Assembly: GCA_030144725.1 (NCBI GenBank)
Contig: JASKMD010000021.1
Span: 62,001 to 126,000, forward strand
Direction of reading: 5' to 3'
Length of the DNA stretch: 64,000 bases
From: Haematococcus lacustris
Taxonomy: Eukaryota; Chlorophyta; Chlorophyceae; Chlamydomonadales; Haematococcaceae
The notes beneath the pieces were generated by a model that had not been told where the DNA came from, made no database searches, and saw only the letters and a list, made by a program, of their open reading frames with translations. Within the stretch, counting starts at the first letter, position 1, and each line of letters opens with the position of its first letter. Positions 1-9,870 of this stretch are shown piece by piece. The translations under genes were made by a program, and so were the position numbers.

Positions 1-761
1 CTCGCTCCGCTACGCCGCACTAAGCCACTATACCGACGCGCCACTGTACCGACGCGCTCCGTAAGCTGTCTCCGCTGCACAGCACGCCCCAGTCCAGGTC
101 CTCCTGTCAGGGACCTAACTAGCAGCTAAGGACGTGTCCTCAAATGCAACGGCTGTCAAAGGACGGCTGTCAGCGCACAGTGTGACAGCGACCAGTATAA
201 AAAAGCTCCGTTTGCCTCAAATCGGTCTCTTACTCGGCGCAGGCAGTTACTGCCAGCGCCTAGTACTGGTCGGCTCGACCCCAAGCTTTCGTACCGGTGT
301 GGCGAAATGCTATACAATCACCCAAGGTAAGCCCCGCACCAGCAGCAGCCCCGCACCAGCAGCAGCCCCGCACCAGCAGCAGCCCCGCACCAGCAGCAGC
401 CAATTTCACTTGCGCTTGTGTTGTTGTTCGCAGTGCACAAGATGGGACATGGCCTCGCGTTACGGCATCTATTGCAAAGGGATTTGACCAGAGCCCTTAG
501 CCTTCTAAAGGTAAGCCCCGCCCCGCACTTGCTGTCCCGCACTTGTTGCCCCGCATTGTTGCCCCGCACATAGCACTTGTTGCCGCATAGCCCCGCACAT
601 AGCACTTGTTGCCGCATAGACCCGCATTGTTGCCCCGCACGTTGCCCCGCACTTGTTGCCCCGCACACCGCACACTAAGCATATGGCGTGGCCCTGTTTG
701 CTTGCAGGTATCGCCGAGCCACAGCGATTATCAAACTTCGTGCCGCTTCCTTGTGGAGCGT
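1..761 (+). pseudogene. 5' part of repeat-family copy A (three-exon unit)
   Basis: Diverged copy of the unit at 8309-8910. Shared landmarks are the start CTCGCTCCGCTACGCCGCAC, an exon reading KKLRLPQIGLLLGAG (KRLRLPQIAILFGAG in copy B), a donor GTAAGC near 326, an acceptor ending TTCGCAG near 432, a second donor GTAAGC at about 511, and an acceptor TTGCTTGCAG at about 708 followed by GTATCGCC. Both introns are packed with CCCCGCAC-type short repeats, and the first also has CAGCAG repeats. The coding frame does not stay clean, so I treat it as a decayed copy. The Copia element inserted at 762 separates it from its 3' part, which resumes at 6707. Function unknown; it may belong to a transposon or be a multicopy small gene. 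Confidence 0.5.
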
Positions 762-1044
762 TGTTAGTTGCATACCCTCCCGGTGCAGTTGAGATCAAGC
801 ACCGGGATTGTAGGGTGTGCATGCCAGCGGCCCGGCCGCGATGAGTGCGAGTGTGACTGCCGTATTTAGGGCAGACACCCGGCAGTCGTAGGCACCCTGA
901 ACTGGTGTCCGCGTCTGCCCGTGCTCTTCCAACAGGTAGGCGCAAGGTTGCGCAAGGTTGACGCAAGGTTGCGCGTTAGCAGTTGTGGCAGATCAATGTA
1001 ACGAACCTGAACTGGTGTCCGCGTCTGCCCGTGCTCTTCCAACA
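762..1044 (+). repeat. Copia 5' LTR
   Basis: TGTTAG...CCAACA, 283 bp. A 39-bp segment is present twice inside the LTR (896-934 and 1006-1044). The inner copy is followed by AGGT, close to the AGGTT found where the real LTR end meets the primer site. This suggests the LTR end was once duplicated. Confidence 0.95.
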
Positions 1045-1058
1045 GGTTATGGGCCCAC
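1045..1058 (+). promoter_or_regulatory. Primer-binding site, half initiator tRNA-Met type
   Basis: GGTTATGGGCCCAC lies directly against the 5' LTR. Its reverse complement, GTGGGCCCATAACC, corresponds to the anticodon stem-loop of eukaryotic initiator tRNA-Met (anticodon CAT inside) rather than to a tRNA 3' end. Drosophila copia is known to prime from such an internal tRNA-iMet fragment. I recalled the tRNA sequence from memory. Confidence 0.75.
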
Positions 1059-1131
1059 GCGCTGACGCGCGATAGGACTCCAGTAAGTTGCTGGCTAGGG
1101 TTCGTGTGGTTGACAGCCCAGTCGATCAGCG

Positions 1132-3522
1132 ATGGCAACTTCTCCTGCTTCAGCCTCTGGCAATCAGGCCACCATTCTCGATGACGACAACTGGCCAATT
1201 TGGAGCATCCGCACCGAAGGCCTGCTAATCGAAGCAGGCCTCTGGTCCGTCGTCGCTGACGGCGTCACCCCCTTACCCACCGCGCCAGCAGCTAACGCCA
1301 CTCAGCAAGAGCAGACTGCGTATGCTGCTGAGCTAGCCAGATCTCGCGCGGACAGCGCGCTGGACCGCAAAGCCAAAGCCTTTATCCAGCGGCACGTTTC
1401 CAACCTCCACATCTTCACTGTCAAGTCTGCAGACTCAGCGCAAGACGCCTGGGAAACCCTCGAATCTCAGTTCACCGAATCGTCAGTAGCGCGACAGTCG
1501 CAGCTTCAGCAGCAACTCAGTCTCCTGCGCATGGAACCCGGCGAGTCAGTAGCGCGCTTCTATGCGCGTTTGCAGCAGCTGCTGACAGAGCTGGAAGCTT
1601 GCAACTGCGAGACCTCTGAATCCACAGTGGTACTCGCCATTTTGGCAGCTCTACCGCCTGAGTACGAAAGCACAGTCGAAAGGCTGCGCTATGATCAGAC
1701 CAGCGCCGACCTAAAAGTCGAGCGCATCAAGCGTGTGCTGCTGACAAAGGAGGCTGACCTACTCAGCAAGCAGATGCAGCAGCAACTCAGCACCTCTTCA
1801 TCCTCACTCTGGTCCTACTCCTCCCCCTCTGACAGCAGGGGGGCTGGTAGTTCAGGCGGACAGGGGGGCAGGGGCAGACTCAGGCTACCACAGCAGTCTC
1901 GTGAGCAGCAAGCAGCACAGCAGCAGCAGGCTAGAGCACAGTCACCTGACAGGTCCACCAGGGATGTCAGCTCACATGCTCACCTGACCTGCAACTACTG
2001 TGCTAAGCCTGGCCACATCATGTCTGAATGTTTCACCTTTGACAGGGATCAGCGCAATCGCATGAGGACCCTATTCAGCAACCCTGCCAAACCCAGCAGC
2101 CCAGGCAGGCGACCCAGTCTAGGCAGGAGCTCTAGCCCAGCCATGACATCCAGCCTCAGCAGAGGCAGGACCCAGACCCCTGGCAGAACAGCAGCTCAGA
2201 GCCCATCCAGGGGAGCCAGCCTGTTCACCTGCTCCACTGCTGCTGATGATGATGATGATGATGATCTTGATGATGTTGTCATGCAGATGGTGCAGCCCAG
2301 ACTGAACTTCAACAGCGACCTGTATAGCCCCTTCTGCATTGACTCAGGTGCCTCACAGCACATCCTGAAGGACCTGCAGTTCTTCTACAACTACACACCT
2401 TTTGCGCCAGACAAGCACAGGCCTGTAAGGCTGGCAGCTGAGGGCCACAGGGTCTGGGCAGTTGAATCTGGCAGTGTGTTCCTCAGCACCAAGCGTGGGT
2501 CCTGGTTCCTCAGCCATGCTTTGTATGTCCCTGACAGCAAGCAGAACTTCATCTCAGTGACAGCTGCAACAGACGACGGCAGCAGCTTTCTATTCCGTGG
2601 AGATGTGTGCCAGATCAGCTGCAATCAGTTTGGCAGCATGCTCAGGGTCAACGCGCACAAAGTCAGAAACTCTTACATCCTGGCAGCTGTTCCCATGCCA
2701 GATGGACCTGACATAGACTCAGAGCAGGAGCAGCTGTATGGCATCCAGCAGTCAGCTCTACAGCCTGACCCCAGGGTAAAGCTGGAGCTCCTGACCAACG
2801 TGGCTGCACCCTCTGCCAACAGCGCCACCTCCAACTCTCCTCAGGTGTGGCACCAGCGCCTGTGTCATACATCCTATGATGCCCTAGCACGCATGCAGTC
2901 AGCAGGCATGGTGTCAGGGGTACCTGTCACAGCTGCACAATTCCGAGCAGCTGCCTCAGATCCAGCTGTGTGTGTGGGCTGTGTCAAGGGCAAACAGCAC
3001 AAGAATGTCGCATTTGCAGGACCACCCCCCAATGCAGCACCAGTGACAGCTCCTCTAGGGCTGATTCACATGGATGTCTGTGGCCCCATGCATGCCAGAG
3101 CCAGAGACGGCAGCCTGTATGTGGCTACTTTCCTTGATGAACACACAAAACTGTCTGTGTGTGTGCCCATCAGCAGCAAAGCTCATGTGCCAGACACAGT
3201 CAGGACAGTCATTGAAGAGCTTGAGACCCAATCAGGTTACCGCTGCAAGGCCATCCGAACAGACAATGGCACAGAATACGTCAACAACCGCATGAGAGAG
3301 TACTGTGCCAGCAAGGGCATAGTGCACCAGCACTCAGCCCCCTACAGCCCCCAGCGGAACGGTGCAGCTGAACGCCTGAACAGAACCATCTTTGAGAAAG
3401 CTCGCAGCATCATTCACTCAGCCGACATCTCACTCAGCTTTTGGGCACATGCTGTCAAGTTCAGCAATCATGTCAGATGCCTGCTACCTGTGTCAGGTCA
3501 GGCCAGCCGGTGTCAAACCTGA
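1132..3522 (+). CDS. Copia Gag-protease-integrase polyprotein (N-terminal half)
   Basis: The 796-codon frame opens at an ATG 87 bp after the 5' LTR. In order it shows: a Copia-type Gag domain beginning NWPIWSIRTEGLL; a CCHC zinc knuckle CNYCAKPGHIMSEC (about residues 288-301); an acidic run of aspartates; an aspartic protease motif FCIDSGASQH; the GAG-pre-integrase zinc region (WHQRLCH...CVGC); and the integrase core with its DDE residues in HMDVCGP, RTDNGTEY and NGAAERLNR. The frame loses homology just after the core and stops at 3520-3522. The remainder of the polyprotein continues in the next frame, so this is the front half of a frameshifted gag-pol gene. Confidence 0.9.
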   Translation: MATSPASASGNQATILDDDNWPIWSIRTEGLLIEAGLWSVVADGVTPLPTAPAANATQQEQTAYAAELARSRADSALDRKAKAFIQRHVSNLHIFTVKSADSAQDAWETLESQFTESSVARQSQLQQQLSLLRMEPGESVARFYARLQQLLTELEACNCETSESTVVLAILAALPPEYESTVERLRYDQTSADLKVERIKRVLLTKEADLLSKQMQQQLSTSSSSLWSYSSPSDSRGAGSSGGQGGRGRLRLPQQSREQQAAQQQQARAQSPDRSTRDVSSHAHLTCNYCAKPGHIMSECFTFDRDQRNRMRTLFSNPAKPSSPGRRPSLGRSSSPAMTSSLSRGRTQTPGRTAAQSPSRGASLFTCSTAADDDDDDDLDDVVMQMVQPRLNFNSDLYSPFCIDSGASQHILKDLQFFYNYTPFAPDKHRPVRLAAEGHRVWAVESGSVFLSTKRGSWFLSHALYVPDSKQNFISVTAATDDGSSFLFRGDVCQISCNQFGSMLRVNAHKVRNSYILAAVPMPDGPDIDSEQEQLYGIQQSALQPDPRVKLELLTNVAAPSANSATSNSPQVWHQRLCHTSYDALARMQSAGMVSGVPVTAAQFRAAASDPAVCVGCVKGKQHKNVAFAGPPPNAAPVTAPLGLIHMDVCGPMHARARDGSLYVATFLDEHTKLSVCVPISSKAHVPDTVRTVIEELETQSGYRCKAIRTDNGTEYVNNRMREYCASKGIVHQHSAPYSPQRNGAAERLNRTIFEKARSIIHSADISLSFWAHAVKFSNHVRCLLPVSGQASRCQT

Positions 3523-6148
3523 TCTGTTAGGTCTCAGAGTGTTTGGCTGCAGAGTCTGGCTCCACATTCTTGATCACCAGCGCAGCAAACTGCAGGCCAA
3601 GTCTGTTGAGGGCCTGTTCATAGGCTATGAGCCTGGATCTAAGGCTTACAGGGTATTGGTCAACGGTAGAGAGACATGCAGCAAGGACATAGTGTTTGAC
3701 GAGCTGTCAGTCCTGCAGCCTACTCGCCAGCAGGAACAGCCAGCCCAGCCTGTGTTTCTCTTACCCCTCCCACCCAGCCCCATGGCCCCCTCTGAGCCAC
3801 TGTCACCAGCAGCTCCTGCTGAGGGGGGCAACAGTCTGCAGCAGACCAGCAGCAGTAGCTCTGAGGACAGTGGGAGCAGCAGCAGCATCAGCAGGCCAGG
3901 CAGCAGCGCACAGCGACCACAGTCCAGACCTCTAGAAGGCATAGGGGCACATCAGGACACCAGCAGCTCAGACTCTCCACCCAGTGAGCAGGAACCCAGT
4001 CAGCAAGTCAGCCTCACTGCCAGATATGAGCCAGGCTCCCACATGTGGCACCAACAGCAACTGGAACTCATCAGCAAGCTACCCAGACCAGGAATAGGCA
4101 GATTCAGCATTCGCTCTATGCCTCTAGCCAGGGAGACAGTGGGAGCAAGGCCAGCAGCACCAGCCGCAGCATCAGCAGCACCAGCAGCTGCAGCATCAGC
4201 AGCACCAGCAGCTGCAAGACCTGCAGCATCAACAGCAGCAAGGCCAGCAGCACCAGCTGCAGCATCAGCAGCAGCAAGGTCAGCAGCACCAGCTGCAGCA
4301 TCAGCAGCAGCAAGGCCAGCAGCACCAGCTGCAGCATCAGCAGCAGCAAGGCCAGCAGCACCAGTTGCAGCATCTGCAGCAGCAAGGCCAGCAGCACCAG
4401 TTGCAGCACCTTCAGCAGCCAGACCTGCAGCACCAACCATGCACCCATCTGCACCCATGCCTGCTGCACCTGACTCACGGCCGGCTTCGCCTGAGGCACC
4501 TGGTGCACCCCAGCCACGGCGCAACCCACCAAGGGAACGACGCCCACCACTCAGGATTAGGCAGCCTGAGCTGAATGCCATGACTGTTTCAGACTCTCCC
4601 ATCAATGACACACCCACTGTGGCAGAGGCCCTGGCTGGTCCCATGGCAGACTTGTGGATTGAAGCCATGAATGCTGAGCTGGCCTCCCTGCATGCCAACC
4701 AAACATGGTGCCTTGAAGAGCGTCCTGCCAATGCACGTGTGCTGCCTACCAAATGGGTACTCAAAGTGAAGCGTGATGCTGCAGGGAACATCGAGAAGCT
4801 AAAGGCCAGGCTAGTGGCAAAGGGGTTCTATCAACAATCAGGTGTGGATGTAGGAGATGTCTATGCACCGGTCAGCAAGCACACCACATTGCGCACCCTC
4901 CTGGCCAAGGCAGCAGCTGAGGACATGGAGACTCATCAGTTAGACTTTGAGACAGCTTTCCTGAACGGCAAGCTAGAGCCAGGGGAGGTCATCTATGTGC
5001 AGCAGCCAGAGGGCTTTGAAGAGGGCAGCACTAACACTGTGTGCCGTCTGCAGAAGGCCCTGTATGGTTTGAGGCAGGCTCCCAGGGCGTGGCATGCCAG
5101 GTTGTGTGAGGAGCTGCTGAGCATGGGCTTCAAGGCCTCTGAGGCAGACCCTGCCCTGTTCACCCTGCAACTGAGCACCGGCATGGTCTACCTGCTAGTG
5201 TATGTTGACGATTGCCTTCTGTGCACCCAGCAGGGGGACACCGCAGGATTGGCCTACGTGAAGAAGCAGCTGTCCTCAGCATTCAAACTGAAGGACTTGG
5301 GTGAGGCACGGTGGTTCCTAGGGATGCAGCTGACCAGGGACAGGGCTGAGGGCACCATCAAGCTTGACCAGCACAAATTCATCCAGGAGCTGGTTACAGC
5401 CAACAGCAAGTCAGCAGCTCACAGCAAGCCTCTGCCCATGGCTCCTGCTGTTAAGCTAGTCAGGGAAGGGGATGCCTTGGACACGACTCTGCATCATTAC
5501 AGTGCCCTGGTGGGCAGCCTGCTATACCTGACCTGCTGCACACGGCCAGACATTGCTTTTGCTGTGGGCGCCCTGGCCAGGCATATGTCAGCTCCCACCA
5601 AGCAGCACTGGGCAGCCGCCTGCAGTGTGCTATGTTACTTGAAGGGCACAGCAGATCAAGGACTCCTGTTTGGTGGTGTGTCAGGCATGCAGGGATTCTC
5701 TGATGCAGACTATGCAGGAGACAAGGACACAGCCAGAAGCACAACTGGGTACATCTTCACTCTGAATGGGGGTGCCATCAGCTGGTCCAGCCGCCTCCAG
5801 CCAACTGTGGCTATGTCAACAGCAGAAGCAGAGTATATGGCAGCGTCCAGCGCAGCCAAGGAGGCCCTGTGGCTACGCAAGCTCATGAGGGATCTGCAGC
5901 TGGATGCCAGCTGTGTGCACCTGGGCTGTGACAATCAGGCAGCCATTAAGCTTTTGCACAACCCCATGGCCACCTCACGAGCAAAGCACATTGACGTACA
6001 CCATCACTTTGTCAGAGAGCGCATCAGCAGGGGTGAGGTAGCATTCCACTACTGCCACACCTCCAGCATGCTGGCAGATATCCTTACCAAGCCCTTGGCA
6101 GCAGTCCAGTTTAACATGGGCAAGCAAGGATGTGGAGTGTTCAGCTGA
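3508..6148 (+). pseudogene. Copia pol, C-terminal half (integrase tail, RT, RNase H)
   Basis: Frame +2 continues the polyprotein with GVKPDLLGLRVFGC, the usual Copia segment after the integrase core. About ten residues normally found just before it seem to be missing, so a small deletion with frameshift near 3,490-3,510 is likely. Next come an Ala/Pro-rich linker, reverse transcriptase (KARLVAKGF, DFETAFLNG, LYGLRQAPRAWH, and the catalytic YVDD at 5201-5212) and RNase H (GFSDADYAGD, STAEAEYMA, ADILTKPL). The stop codon is at 6146-6148. The frame is open throughout, which fits a recently disabled element. A programmed frameshift is less likely because this junction is in the middle of integrase. 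Confidence 0.88.
4140..4410 (+). repeat. 36-bp tandem repeats coding an Ala-rich linker
   Basis: Imperfect tandem copies of a roughly 36-bp GCAGCA/CCAGCA unit encode repeats of the type ARPAAPAAASAA between integrase and reverse transcriptase. Shorter irregular units precede them. Confidence 0.8.
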
Positions 6149-6423
6149 ACAGGCACAGGTCTTATCTGATCTGAAACAGCCTGTGGTATCCAGCCTGTAA
6201 TGTTAATCAGGACTGGAGCATGGAAGGGTTCTAGGCACAGGCCTGCATGCCTGTTAACAGCCTGTTAGTCTCAGCATGGTGTGCTTTTGCCATGAACTGA
6301 GAAGTTGCCCGCAGTTGTTGCTTGGCTCAGGCTTGCATGCCTGCTAACCGCCAGTTGCTTGCTTAAACAGTTGTTGGAAGCGCAAAGTTGTTGCTCTCAC
6401 CTAGCCAGACCTCTGAGTGGGAG
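6149..6423 (+). other. Copia 3' noncoding segment with polypurine tract
   Basis: Noncoding sequence between the pol stop and the 3' LTR, with repeated GCATGCCTG/TTAACAG phrases. A short purine-rich stretch, GAGTGGGAG (6415-6423), touches the LTR and is the candidate plus-strand primer. Confidence 0.7.
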
Positions 6424-6706
6424 TGTTAGTTGCATACCCTCCCGGTGCAGTTGAGATCAAGCATCGGGATTGTAGGGTGTGCATGCCAGCGGCCCGGCCG
6501 CGATGAGTGCGAGTGTGACTGCCGTATTTAGGGCAGACACCCGGCAGTCGTAGGCACCCTGAACTGGTGTCCGCGTCTGCCCGTGCTCTTCCAACAGGTA
6601 GGCGCAAGGTTGCGCAAGGTTGACGCAAGGTTGCGCGTTAGCAAGTGTGGCAGATCAATGTAACGACCCTGAACTGGTGTCCGCGTCTGCCCGTGCTCTT
6701 CCAACA
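6424..6706 (+). repeat. Copia 3' LTR
   Basis: 283 bp and the same boundaries as the 5' LTR, with four substitutions relative to it. It is followed by the target-site duplication AGCGT. Confidence 0.95.
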
Positions 6707-6871
6707 AGCGTTCATCCCTACCCGAGCCCTAGAGCCATGGCCCACTCTAGGGCTGTAGCTAGTTCACAAGTGTTCACTAGTGCAACGGGCTGGTAGCCAT
6801 ATAAGCTTTACAGCTGTTAGTTTTGATGAGGAGCCCAGTGGTCTGTCCCGGGAAAGTGCCATCTTCGTGGG
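6707..6871 (+). repeat. 3' part of repeat-family copy A
   Basis: Matches the stretch at about 9290-9480 downstream of copy B, sharing ATCCCTACCCGAGCC, TAGTGCAACGGGCTG and GTTAGTTTTGATGA. It resumes the sequence interrupted by the Copia insertion. Confidence 0.7.
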
Positions 6872-7652
6872 GATGGTAGTCGTCAAGGGTGCGACCGAGG
6901 ATGCAACAACATGCTTGTAGTAGCTGAGTGAGATTACCCACAGCCCAACATGTTGTTCCTTGTTGAATGAGTTTTGTTGGCCTGATACAATGTAAGAGCA
7001 AAGGCCTGATACAATGTGAGATAGCACTTGTTGCCCCGCACATAGCACTTGTTGCCGCATAGACCCGCATTGTTGCCCCGCACGTTGCCCCGCACTTGTT
7101 GCCCCGCACACCGCACACTAAGCATATGGCGTGGCCCTGTTTGCTTGCAGGTATCGCCGAGCCACAGCGATTATCAAACTTCGTGCCGCTTCCTTGTGGG
7201 GATGGTAGTCGTCAAGGGTGCGACCGAGGATGCAACAACATGCTTGTAGTAGCTGAGTTAGATTACCCACAGCCCAACATGTTGTTCCTTGTTGAATGAG
7301 TTTTGTTGGCCTGATACAATGTAAGAGCAAAGGCCTGATACAATGTGAGATAGCACTTGTTGCCCCGCACATAGCACTTGTTGCCGCATAGACCCGCATT
7401 GTTGCCCCGCACGTTGCCCCGCACTTGTTGCCCCGCACACCGCACACTAAGCATATGGCGTGGCCCTGTTTGCTTGCAGGTATCGCCGAGCCACAGCGAT
7501 TATCAAACTTCGTGCCGCTTCCTTGTGGGGATGGTAGTCGTCAAGGGTGCGACCGAGGATGCTACAACATGCTTGTAGTAGCTGAGTGAGATTACCCACA
7601 GCCCAACATGTTGTTCCTTGTTGAATGAGTTTTGTTGGCCTGATACAATGTG
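6872..7652 (+). repeat. 329-bp tandem array (about 2.4 units)
   Basis: GATGGTAGTCGTCAAGGGTG recurs at 6872, 7201 and 7530, giving an exact 329-bp period. Each full unit carries the end of an intron (CCCCGCAC repeats), the acceptor TTGCTTGCAG and the start of the third exon (GTATCGCC...) of the repeat family. The third unit is cut off at about 7652. The contig that follows the N gap begins inside this array (27010). Confidence 0.9.
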
Positions 7653-8308
7653 AGCATGGTGAGGACCTCCTCCTCCTCCTCCTCCACAGCACACACGCAA
7701 ATTAGTGCACAACTATCGATTTTGAGGGGGTGTTTTTTTTACACGGTTCGCCTCGGAATGAGACTATTGGCCCATGCCCACCAACATCGTGAAAAATCTC
7801 GTAGTAATCAGCGAAATTCGTGAATAATATAAATAATATTTAGTTACCCTCTTTTAAAGCTACTCCTTATAGTGCAGTACTGCACCATATCTAATGCTGC
7901 AACAATGCACCAAACCTCATCGTAAATAACTGCACCATATACCGTCTAGTAGTTTTGTGATGTAATAAAGTAGTTATGTTGGTAATTCATTGGTATTCTA
8001 CTGGTTTGGAAACTGTTGTTCCTTTAAATTACATTGGTTCTCATGGTGTAGTACTGCACCTGTCACTAGTGCACTACTACAATGCACCCAATTGTGCTAC
8101 ACTGCACCACACCGAGTGGTACAACACATCACCTAAGCGATATCTCACCAACCATGCATATTTATGAATTTTCGTTCAAACCCCAATCTTACAACCACGT
8201 CATATGGCTATGTGCAAAATCTCAAGCCGCGATTCTGAAAAATGCTGTTACTAATTTGCCTGAGTGAGTGATGCAGCAGCAGCCTGAATGGGTATGTGCG
8301 CCATTTGT
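7653..8308. repeat. AT-rich insertion with TGCACC motifs
   Basis: Much lower GC than the surroundings, with no convincing gene. TGCACC recurs at least six times, some within palindromes such as GTGCAGTACTGCAC (about 7874-7887). It begins after a CTC/CCT triplet run and ends before the start of repeat-family copy B. It could be a non-autonomous DNA transposon, but I could not define its ends. Confidence 0.45.
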
Positions 8309-8449
8309 CTCGCTCCGCTACGCCGCACTATAAGTTGTCTCCGCTGATGACTCCGCTGAGGTCTCAGCTGAGGTCTAACCAGCAGCTAAGGACGCGTCAG
8401 CAAATGCAACGGCTGTCAAAGGACCGCGCACAGTGTGACAGCGGACACT

Positions 8450-8903
8450 ATGAAAAGGCTCCGTTTGCCACAGATTGCCATCTTATTTGGAGCAGGCGTG
8501 GCGGCCTGCTCTGATTACTGCTCGGGCCCCAAGCTGCAACCGCGGGTTAAGGTAAGCACCGTCTCAAAGCAGCAGCCCCGCACTATAGCAGCTGATTACT
8601 ATAGCAGCCCCGCAACCATTGCTTGTGCTTGTGTTCGCAGATCGACGCGCTAATTCGTGACCGCGCAGTAAACAATGGTACACGGCCCCGTAGAATGGCA
8701 AACGGCCAGGCCTCTCCGAAAGGTAAGCCCTGCTGCTTTAAGCAGCAACAAGCCCTTGTTGCCCCGCACTTCTTGTCCAACACGCCGTGCGCATTGTTGC
8801 CCCGCACATAGCCCAGCACACAGCCCCGCACATAGCCCCGCACACTAAGCATATGTCGTGGCCCTATGTGCTTGCAGGTATCGCCAAAAGCAGCAGCGAT
8901 TGA
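8450..8903 (+). CDS. Small three-exon gene-like unit (repeat-family copy B), 69 aa
   Basis: Exons 8450-8551, 8641-8722 and 8878-8903 have consensus GTAAGC donors and TTCGCAG/CTTGCAG acceptors. They join in frame to a 69-residue basic product that starts MKRLRLPQIAILFGAG and ends KSSSD. The same exon-intron arrangement is recognisable in copy A at 1-761, although the protein there has drifted. The introns carry CCCCGCAC-type repeats. I do not recognise a domain. It may be a multicopy small gene, the leader of a larger mobile element, or a relic. The ATG is chosen because it is the first one that keeps all three exons open. Confidence 0.4.
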
Positions 8904-8920
8904 TAAACCTGTAGCCACAA

Positions 8921-9267
8921 CACTCCTACAAATAAATCCCTGCGTCCGTCCCTGCGTGTTGACCGACCTTGTCCGATCGGGCTGAAATTTTGATAGATGG
9001 TAGTTTGCAGAATATAAAACATATTTTTCAGGAAAAATATTTTAAAAATATCAAAGGCGGCTGCGCTGTAGCCCTGTGGCTAGAGTGCAGGGATGAGTGC
9101 AGGGATAGGTTGCGGGCCACAGCGCAACAGCTGTTGATTTTTTCAAAATATTTTTCTTTGCAAAATATGTTTTATTTTTTGCAAACTACCCTCTATTAAA
9201 ATTTCAGACCGATCGGACAAGGTTGGAAACACGCAGGGACGGACGCAGGGATTACGTTCTAGGAGTG
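8921..9267. mobile_element. MITE-like element with long terminal inverted repeats
   Basis: 347 bp. The left arm begins CACTCCTA and contains ATCCCTGCGTCCGTCCCTGC. The right arm is its inverse, ending in TAGGAGTG. The arms match over roughly 110 bp and include AT-rich tracts. The core is short and has no coding capacity. Copy A of the host repeat lacks it, which gives an empty-site comparison. A target duplication is not clear (AA at most). Confidence 0.8.
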
Positions 9268-9487
9268 AATGGAGCTTCCTAGTGGAGCGGTCCATCCCTA
9301 CCCGAGCCCTGGAGCCATGGCGCACTCTAGGGCTCTTAGCTAGTTCACTGGTGTTTGCTAGTGCAACGGGCTGATATCCTTTTAAGCGTTAAGCTGTTAG
9401 TTTTGATGATGTGCCCAGTGGTCAGGGGGTTTGCCCCAGGAACGTGCCATCGACTTGGGGTTTGTGTTCATCAAGGGTGCGACCGAG
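9268..9487 (+). repeat. 3' part of repeat-family copy B
   Basis: Homologous to 6707-6890. It is interrupted at 9487 by the small LTR element and continues at 10822-10912 (CAACATGCTTGTAGTAGCTG and following), as comparison with copy A shows. Confidence 0.65.
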
Positions 9488-9646
9488 TGTAACGGGACTC
9501 GGAGGTGCATTGGTTCTTACATTCTTGATATCTCCTGGTTCACTACTCGAGTCCCGAGGAAAGCCCATAATGTAACCTAAGTAGCTGACTAAACCCTATC
9601 CTCACTCTTATTCAAACACGGGGATCAGCCCTACTGATCCCCTACA
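9488..9646 (-). repeat. TRIM LTR (left)
   Basis: 159 bp. It contains a perfect hairpin, GGGGATCAG-CCCTA-CTGATCCCC (9620-9642), four bases from its end. This may be a transcription-end or packaging signal. Confidence 0.88.
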
Positions 9647-9870
9647 TTCTCCCCCACTACAAGAATGTCTGGCCCCCAGACATTGCCTACCCACAACTCA
9701 ACCATGCAAACTGAAAGCAAAGGTTGGGGTGTGGTGTGAACACCTTTAACCATGAGGTTAGGACCTACATGTAGCCAACACGGAATAGTACTGATGCATG
9801 GCACATGGCACACGCATGGGAGTGACAAGGAATGCACATAGGAAGTGCGGAGTGCACAAGGAAATCAGCC

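Larger units (their letters stand above)
762..6706 (+). mobile_element. Ty1/Copia LTR retrotransposon, complete ends, broken pol
   Basis: 5,945-bp element with 283-bp LTRs that start TG and end CA. It is flanked by the 5-bp target-site duplication AGCGT (757-761 and 6707-6711). A primer site abuts the 5' LTR and a purine-rich stretch abuts the 3' LTR. Domain order is Gag, protease, integrase, reverse transcriptase, RNase H, which is the Copia order. The LTRs differ at four positions (about 1.4%), so the insertion is fairly young. A frameshift in the integrase C-terminal part at about 3,490-3,510 separates the two halves of the polyprotein, so this copy probably cannot move by itself. Confidence 0.95.

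Noticed and set aside
300..420. CRISPR-like array of CAGCAGCCCCGCAC units
   Set aside because: Simple tandem repeats without unique spacers, within a eukaryotic intron.
4000..4791. Minus-strand 263-aa Ala/Gly-rich frame
   Set aside because: Antisense shadow of the Copia Ala-rich linker and RT start.
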